Below, piece after piece: positions 61,601 through 64,000 of a DNA stretch of 64,000 nucleotides. The stretch is from assembly GCA_016706425.1 (NCBI GenBank), contig JADJJR010000001.1, positions 930,001 through 994,000 of the forward strand. Reading direction: 5' to 3'. The notes under the pieces were generated by a model. That model was not told the DNA's origin, made no database searches, and worked only from the letters and a program-made list of their open reading frames with translations. The number at the start of each line of letters is the position of its first letter. The first letter of the stretch is position 1. This DNA is from Elusimicrobiota bacterium. Lineage in GTDB: Bacteria > Elusimicrobiota > Elusimicrobia > FEN-1173. The position numbers and the translations under genes were made by a program.

Positions 61601-64000
61601 TATGGGGACGACGTCGCGGGCTACTTGAGTTCAACCGGCGTGTTGGGTAACCGGTTCGGGCTGTGGTTGAGCGGGGCGCGGGGGTTGGACGACTTAACGA
61701 AAATGGGTTTCTTTGCGGGGGACGCGGCCGCGATCGAGTCGCGCCTGTTGAGCTTCGGGTTCCAAAGCATGGACGACGTGGCGCGGTTCGCCGGCGCGAC
61801 CATGACGCAGACGGTTCCTTTGTTGAGGGGGCTGGGCGCGTCCAGCGGCGGGGTGTTCGACATCGCGTCGATGGGCTGGGCGACTCGGGCGACGCGCGCG
61901 GCGGCGCTGACCGTCAACTGGATTGTCAACCCGGCGAGCACCCGCGGGTTGGAGCGGGCGGCGCTCTACGTCGGGGCGGGCGAATTGTCTTGGGTCCGCA
62001 CGATCGTCGGGACGATGGGCAACCTCAATCCGGTTTTCGCGATTTTGACGCGGGGGGCCCTGCCCTTGGCGCGGAACTACGCGGTGTGGGGCTTTGAGGG
62101 AAGTCTGTTCGGCATCGACCTGTCCAACCCGGGGCTTTTGGGGCCGCAACCGGGCACAACATCCAGGACGATCATGAACATCGTCACGCTGGCGCCGTTC
62201 CTTCGGATGGGATTGCTCCCTGGGCAGGGGGTGCGGGAAATCCAGGCGACGCTGGGTCAAAACATCGGCGCCTGGATGGGGAAAGTGGCCACGGCCTGGA
62301 ACACGCAAGGGTTGGGGGCGGCGACGCGGGAGTTGTTGGCGACGCCGGGGCTGGTGAGTTTCATCCAAAAACTGGGGGAAATCCGCAACGTGCCGATCAC
62401 GGTGGCCGGGTTGTGGGATGGCACGAAAGCGGGACTGGCGGTGATCGGCCGCGAATTGGTCCAGGGGACCGTGCGGGCCGCGTATATTTCCGCGGACATG
62501 GCGCTGATGAACCTCGGGTTGGGGGCCATCGGCGGCGCGGTCTTGACGGCGCGGGACATGGATTCGATCACGATCCTTGGGATGTTCCACGTTCGGCCGT
62601 TTGAGAGCGTGGCCGACGGGGCGCGCGGGCTTGAGAAGGAATTGACCCACCAGTTGAACGATCCGATGACGTTGTTGTTCGCGACGGGCGTGGCGGTGTT
62701 CCAGCCGATCCTGGGGGGCGTGCTTCGCAATCTGCCGGGAATCGGAAACGTCTTCCGGATCGGGCAAGAAGGCATTTTGGTGATGGGCGGTCGTTGGGCC
62801 GAAGGGCGGTTGGCCCGCGCCATCGGGTTCTTCGAGGAAGAAGCTCTGTACGAACAGTACTTGGTGGAACCGCTACTGACCAATCACATGGCGAAAGCCA
62901 TCGGGTGGGCCGGATTTACGGACCCGGTGATCGGGGAGGTCCTCCAAGAGCTGACCGACAAACGGGGCGCCTTCCTGTCGAACCAACGGGACAGCAAAGC
63001 CCACGGCGAAGCCAAAGCGAACCTCCTGCAGACGCTGTCCTCCTACGAAAGCGGGGGCGGCGCCACCCTGGCGGACGTGCAAAGCCGGTTCGAGGCTTTT
63101 GCCCAACAACCGGCGGTTCAACAGAGTCTGAACGGCGGGGTGCTCCCGAACATTCAAGAAGTCATCACGGTGGCCGAGGGGCGCGCCCGGGGGGCGGATC
63201 GCTACTCCGGCCGATGGAACACCCAGGAATCCGTCGTGACGGCCGTGATGGCCGAGGCGTTGGCTTTGGAATACGGCCTTTCCGGCGGAAGAACCTTGGA
63301 AGAACTGGTCGGGGAGGAATTCAACACCGCCCTGAAAGGATTCGAGGAGCGGTTTGACTACATGGAATCCGCGGCGCGGGTGATGACGCTTGTGCCGGCG
63401 GTCTTGGAAGGGGTCTCCGCCGCGCAGTCCCTGTCGGGGGTTGATCTGATGGCCCGGGTGGGGAACCGGGTGACGGACTTCGCCGGCGAGTCGAAAACCC
63501 TCCTGGCTCTTGTCTCCTACGCGCGCCAGGCGGTGAGCGCCCATTCCGAGGACCCCGCGGCGCGGGGTTTTGTGGAAAAAGTGGCCGGTGTGTTCGCGGG
63601 CGTGCCGGCGCCGGTGATGGGGGCGAATTCCGGGGCCATGGCCTTGGAAATTGCGGGGTTCTTCAACGGGGTGGTCGAACAACGGGATTCCCTGGAAATG
63701 ACCTACGGACAAATTAGAACCTTCGCGGGGGCTGTTTTTGCCTCGCTGGGGTCTTTGGTGGGCGGGGGCGCGACCTTCACCGAAGCGGAGACCAAGGCGT
63801 TGAGCCGGGCGCTGACGCGCACCGTGCGATTGGCCGATGAGGTGGGGGGCATCATCGTCCCCATGGCCGCGGGAACGGTGGCGTTGAACGGCGACCTGTT
63901 GAAGGCGTTGGAACCAAAGGCGTTGGGGGTTGTTCTGAAAGCGGCCGATCGATTGGACGATCGGACTGTGAAAGCCGTGGAGGCGGGCCTGAGGGGGAAC
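25643..64000 (+). CDS. Giant secreted YD-repeat/multi-module surface protein, 3' end beyond window
   Basis: At least about 12,780 codons and still open at the window edge. Residues 1-52 form a signal peptide with a long n-region (VRRGAAVAMAVVVFYTQSVCA|GT). The first frame runs to about 26.66 kb, continues one base back in the next frame to about 28.94 kb, then returns to the original frame, which has no stop for some 35 kb. Modules in order: irregular YD/Rhs-like repeats; 84-residue units with EF-hand-like loops; 93-residue units; a DUF4214 island; three copies of a linker-globular super-module; 126-residue repeats; a Gly/Tyr-rich segment; more YD repeats; hydrophobic segments; beta-rich sequence; a helical tail. 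The coding strand is very G-rich. It is probably exported and surface-attached or released; adhesion, prey attack or shell formation are all possible. Giant proteins are known from Omnitrophota, but no specific homologue can be named here. Confidence 0.85.
25736..25801 (+). other. Signal peptide of the giant protein
   Basis: After an unusually long 34-residue n-region, VRR is followed by a hydrophobic core (about residues 36-48) and a signal-peptidase I site at QSVCA|GT, residue 52/53. The long n-region recalls extended signal peptides of autotransporters and other very large exported proteins. VCA before Gly is not a lipobox. Confidence 0.75.
26655..26675 (+). other. Frame change 1 in the giant gene (G-run)
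   Basis: Before this point the protein reads ...GVKTEKWWWG in the original frame, which then stops at 26701. The next frame continues as GGEYDGDKNLLKYDE, matching later repeats (WDGEYDKFD, SGGEYNVYDD). A run of six G at about 26666 would need one more G to keep frame. Either a sequencing/assembly deletion, a true mutation or a programmed shift. Confidence 0.8.
28932..28948 (+). other. Frame change 2 in the giant gene (G-runs), restores frame
   Basis: In the second frame the protein reads ...GYRETTRTRGGG and then turns into Gly/Val/Asp-rich nonsense until a stop at 29223. The original frame picks up at 28946 as ESNTRVVERSGAAYDRQGLL, in keeping with the YD pattern. The junction is GTGGGGGCGGGGGAG, two G-runs of five. 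The two shifts compensate exactly. Confidence 0.8.
33960..39300 (+). repeat. 84-residue repeats with EF-hand-like loops
   Basis: A unit of about 252 bp recurs (anchors ACCTAC at 36335, 36587 and 36839 are exactly 252 apart). Each unit has a YRYDxxGxLIGATG strand-turn, a TVWNDADQDGVMDAGE loop, a TTFTTxNTYRI strand and QGQAVVxxSxTH. The loop fits D-x-D-x-D-G-x-x-D-x-x-E, the EF-hand/dockerin calcium-binding pattern. About fifteen units are seen, interrupted by a non-repeat module at about 37.0-38.6 kb. Confidence 0.8.
37000..38600 (+). repeat. Linker-globular super-module, copy 1
   Basis: Interrupts the 84-residue array. A Ser/Thr-rich linker (WSSSYTSSWSESGSTTS, TTTTTVTETV) leads to ITNYTITDGALQSGARVWG, SINRLSTNAGGWISQL, a FDKVLTPGKGLSWK strand set, and then GAILGFRFNLPGFDKKTG. 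The same order recurs at 45.0-45.96 and 47.2-48.8 kb. A globular domain of unknown fold. Confidence 0.7.
40635..41254 (+). other. DUF4214 island inside the repeat array
   Basis: About 3.5 tandem copies of a DUF4214 motif: VAALYRTVLEREPDTEGFAFW, VDALYRVLLGRDATADVEGR, VRAAYEVLLGRPAG and IDALYQSALGRTPDAGGKTYW, each followed by a helical stretch ending in GSREY, GSEEF or SPEY. DUF4214 is a helical domain found in S-layer and other secreted proteins. It replaces the centre of one 93-residue unit, so it was inserted into an existing repeat. Confidence 0.85.
41318..42875 (+). repeat. Near-identical 279-bp tandem repeats with 558-bp higher-order period
   Basis: The anchor ACGAACACGTACGCGGTGAT occurs at 41318, 41597, 41876, 42155, 42434 and 42713, exactly 279 bp apart. 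From the second unit on, copies are essentially identical at DNA level. Units alternate between GGGTACAGC and GGCTACAGC, which makes the true period 558 bp. This implies recent unequal exchange of two-unit blocks. Confidence 0.95.
44330..48830 (+). repeat. Tandem segmental duplication of about 2.1 kb, with super-module copies 2 and 3
   Basis: Segment 1 (from about 44.33 kb) reads GEGWTESWTTVFHDPDGNGQGEY, TVTDETRRDG, a Ser/Thr linker, then LTDYTLVNGSLQPGARIDG (45.46 kb). Segment 2 (from about 46.44 kb) repeats the order as GKGWSESWNTVMHDPDGDGVGEY, TTTDETKPDG, linker, MTDYTITNGSLQGGARLNG (47.65 kb). The copies are clearly diverged. Segment 1's globular part is cut short after about 45.95 kb; segment 2's runs on to a GGAIEGFRFYMPGYDHDAQNG tail shared with the copy at 38.2 kb. 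Confidence 0.75.
47165..47275 (+). repeat. Threonine-rich low-complexity linker
   Basis: TSETTTETTTETTTGTGG, a short KQE and a run of about ten Thr, coded by ACG and ACC triplets. Similar Ser/Thr-rich stretches precede the other two super-module copies, so these probably act as flexible, possibly glycosylated, spacers. Confidence 0.8.
49265..50800 (+). repeat. 126-residue repeats (LFGEAF type)
   Basis: TLGELFGEAF, TLGELFGTAL and TLGQLFGEAF lie at about 49655, 50033 and 50411, a 378-bp period; a weaker unit starts at 49268. Each unit has xALAxGTIDWxxSxLSFG, SLAVRDGxGVxG, a beta pair, GLGxLFGLxGVTTIEALEAALK and a short strand before the next TLG. Degenerate units continue to about 51.9 kb (GGTVDWGSSSLTMGFDGGG, AAGGALDYKSGTLVFGVGADG). 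Family unknown. Confidence 0.8.
52120..52240 (+). other. Gly/Tyr/Trp-rich segment
   Basis: The protein reads GWLGGGTQQFGYGFVGYYGG and then QYWGYGAFGWGTFGDD, a glycine- and aromatic-rich stretch of about 37 residues unlike its surroundings. Such stretches occur in adhesive or self-associating surface proteins; the role here is inferred. Confidence 0.7.
53540..54540 (+). repeat. Second YD/Rhs-like block
   Basis: YDANGRVYSYSGT, YDSRGREIERTMT, YDRQNRLVEQTAQG, YDQFGRLVHYKSET and YDAFGNVLSQKER are classical YD repeats, closer to the Rhs consensus than the 26-34 kb block. The block ends at a hydrophobic region. Confidence 0.8.
54560..55200 (+). other. Hydrophobic segments after the second YD block
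   Basis: FFSSILGKIIMAIITVVVAVF, YVAPALYAAVGTALATAIVV and LAFLSGIIAAVSSYL are long enough to span a membrane. Weaker hydrophobic helices follow (EIVGTLVVGLIQHF, LGSMVSNMILGAMGYGGG). Hydrophobic regions directly after an Rhs-like core are typical of Rhs proteins before their C-terminal domains. Confidence 0.7.
55200..61230 (+). other. Long beta-rich, non-tandem region of the giant protein
   Basis: About 2000 residues without obvious tandem repeats. Short alternating strands and turns dominate (VEVRRGEAED, GRLQVAGVDTVEAKL, AIIRFE-type patterns), with frequent DG and GG turns and almost no cysteine. No family is recognised. It may be a series of diverged beta-sandwich or beta-solenoid domains. 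Confidence 0.5.
61240..64000 (+). other. Hydrophobic and helical C-terminal region reaching the window edge
   Basis: Hydrophobic stretches at about 61.25-61.6 kb (AAVTAVAMVGAYVLTSYVS, AWNAALLLAPGVLFKLLPWV) and around 62.5 kb are followed by amphipathic helices (LVSYARQAVSAHSED, LEEFNTALKGFEERF-like). Composition differs sharply from the beta-rich part. The gene continues past 64000, so its end and any C-terminal anchor or enzyme domain cannot be seen. Confidence 0.55.

Overview
The window is a GC-rich bacterial chromosome segment. Its first 25 kb carries ordinary housekeeping genes: a CIRCE-controlled hrcA-grpE-dnaK-dnaJ cluster, rsmE, mtaB, the macromolecular-synthesis operon rpsU-dnaG-rpoD and a CAU-anticodon tRNA. 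The last 38 kb is one giant secreted-protein gene that is still open at the window edge. A lone type IV pilin-like gene, REP-associated (Y1) transposases and an enormous repetitive surface protein together suggest Elusimicrobiota or Omnitrophota. This placement is an inference; there is no rRNA gene here to test it.

Layout. 1-2.9 kb: an AT-rich stretch with a perfect palindrome, a small membrane protein, and two almost identical Y1 transposase genes in direct tandem. 3.0-5.65 kb: an AT-rich, probably acquired gene fusing a SIR2-like NADase domain to a PIN-like nuclease domain, a candidate one-gene defence system. 5.67-11.5 kb: the heat-shock genes behind a consensus promoter and perfect CIRCE, with dnaK bracketed by two copies of a non-coding, hairpin-rich repeat element. 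11.7-14.5 kb: rsmE, a small membrane protein, mtaB and, on the other strand, a pilin. 14.7-20.4 kb: two methyltransferases, an E1/ThiF-nitroreductase fusion and a tandem-domain exosortase/AHL-synthase-type acyltransferase, which may be a small-molecule pathway. 20.4-25.5 kb: a HIT hydrolase, rpsU-dnaG-rpoD, a secreted FG-GAP-like protein and a tRNA.

25.6-64 kb: the giant gene. It begins with a signal peptide at 25643. It changes frame at two G-runs (about 26.66 and 28.94 kb; the second restores the first frame) and then runs about 11,685 codons without a stop. In order it holds: an irregular YD/Rhs-like block; 84-residue units carrying EF-hand-like DxDxDGxxDxxE loops; 93-residue units, five or more of which are nearly identical at DNA level with a 558-bp higher-order period; a DUF4214 island; a Ser/Thr-linker-plus-globular super-module present three times; a tandem segmental duplication of about 2.1 kb; a block of 126-residue repeats; a Gly/Tyr-rich stretch; a second YD block; hydrophobic segments; a long beta-rich region; and a helical, partly hydrophobic region at the window end.

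The main points for follow-up are the giant protein with its two-step frame change, the SIR2-PIN gene, the E1-nitroreductase/acyltransferase cluster, and the repeat family around dnaK.
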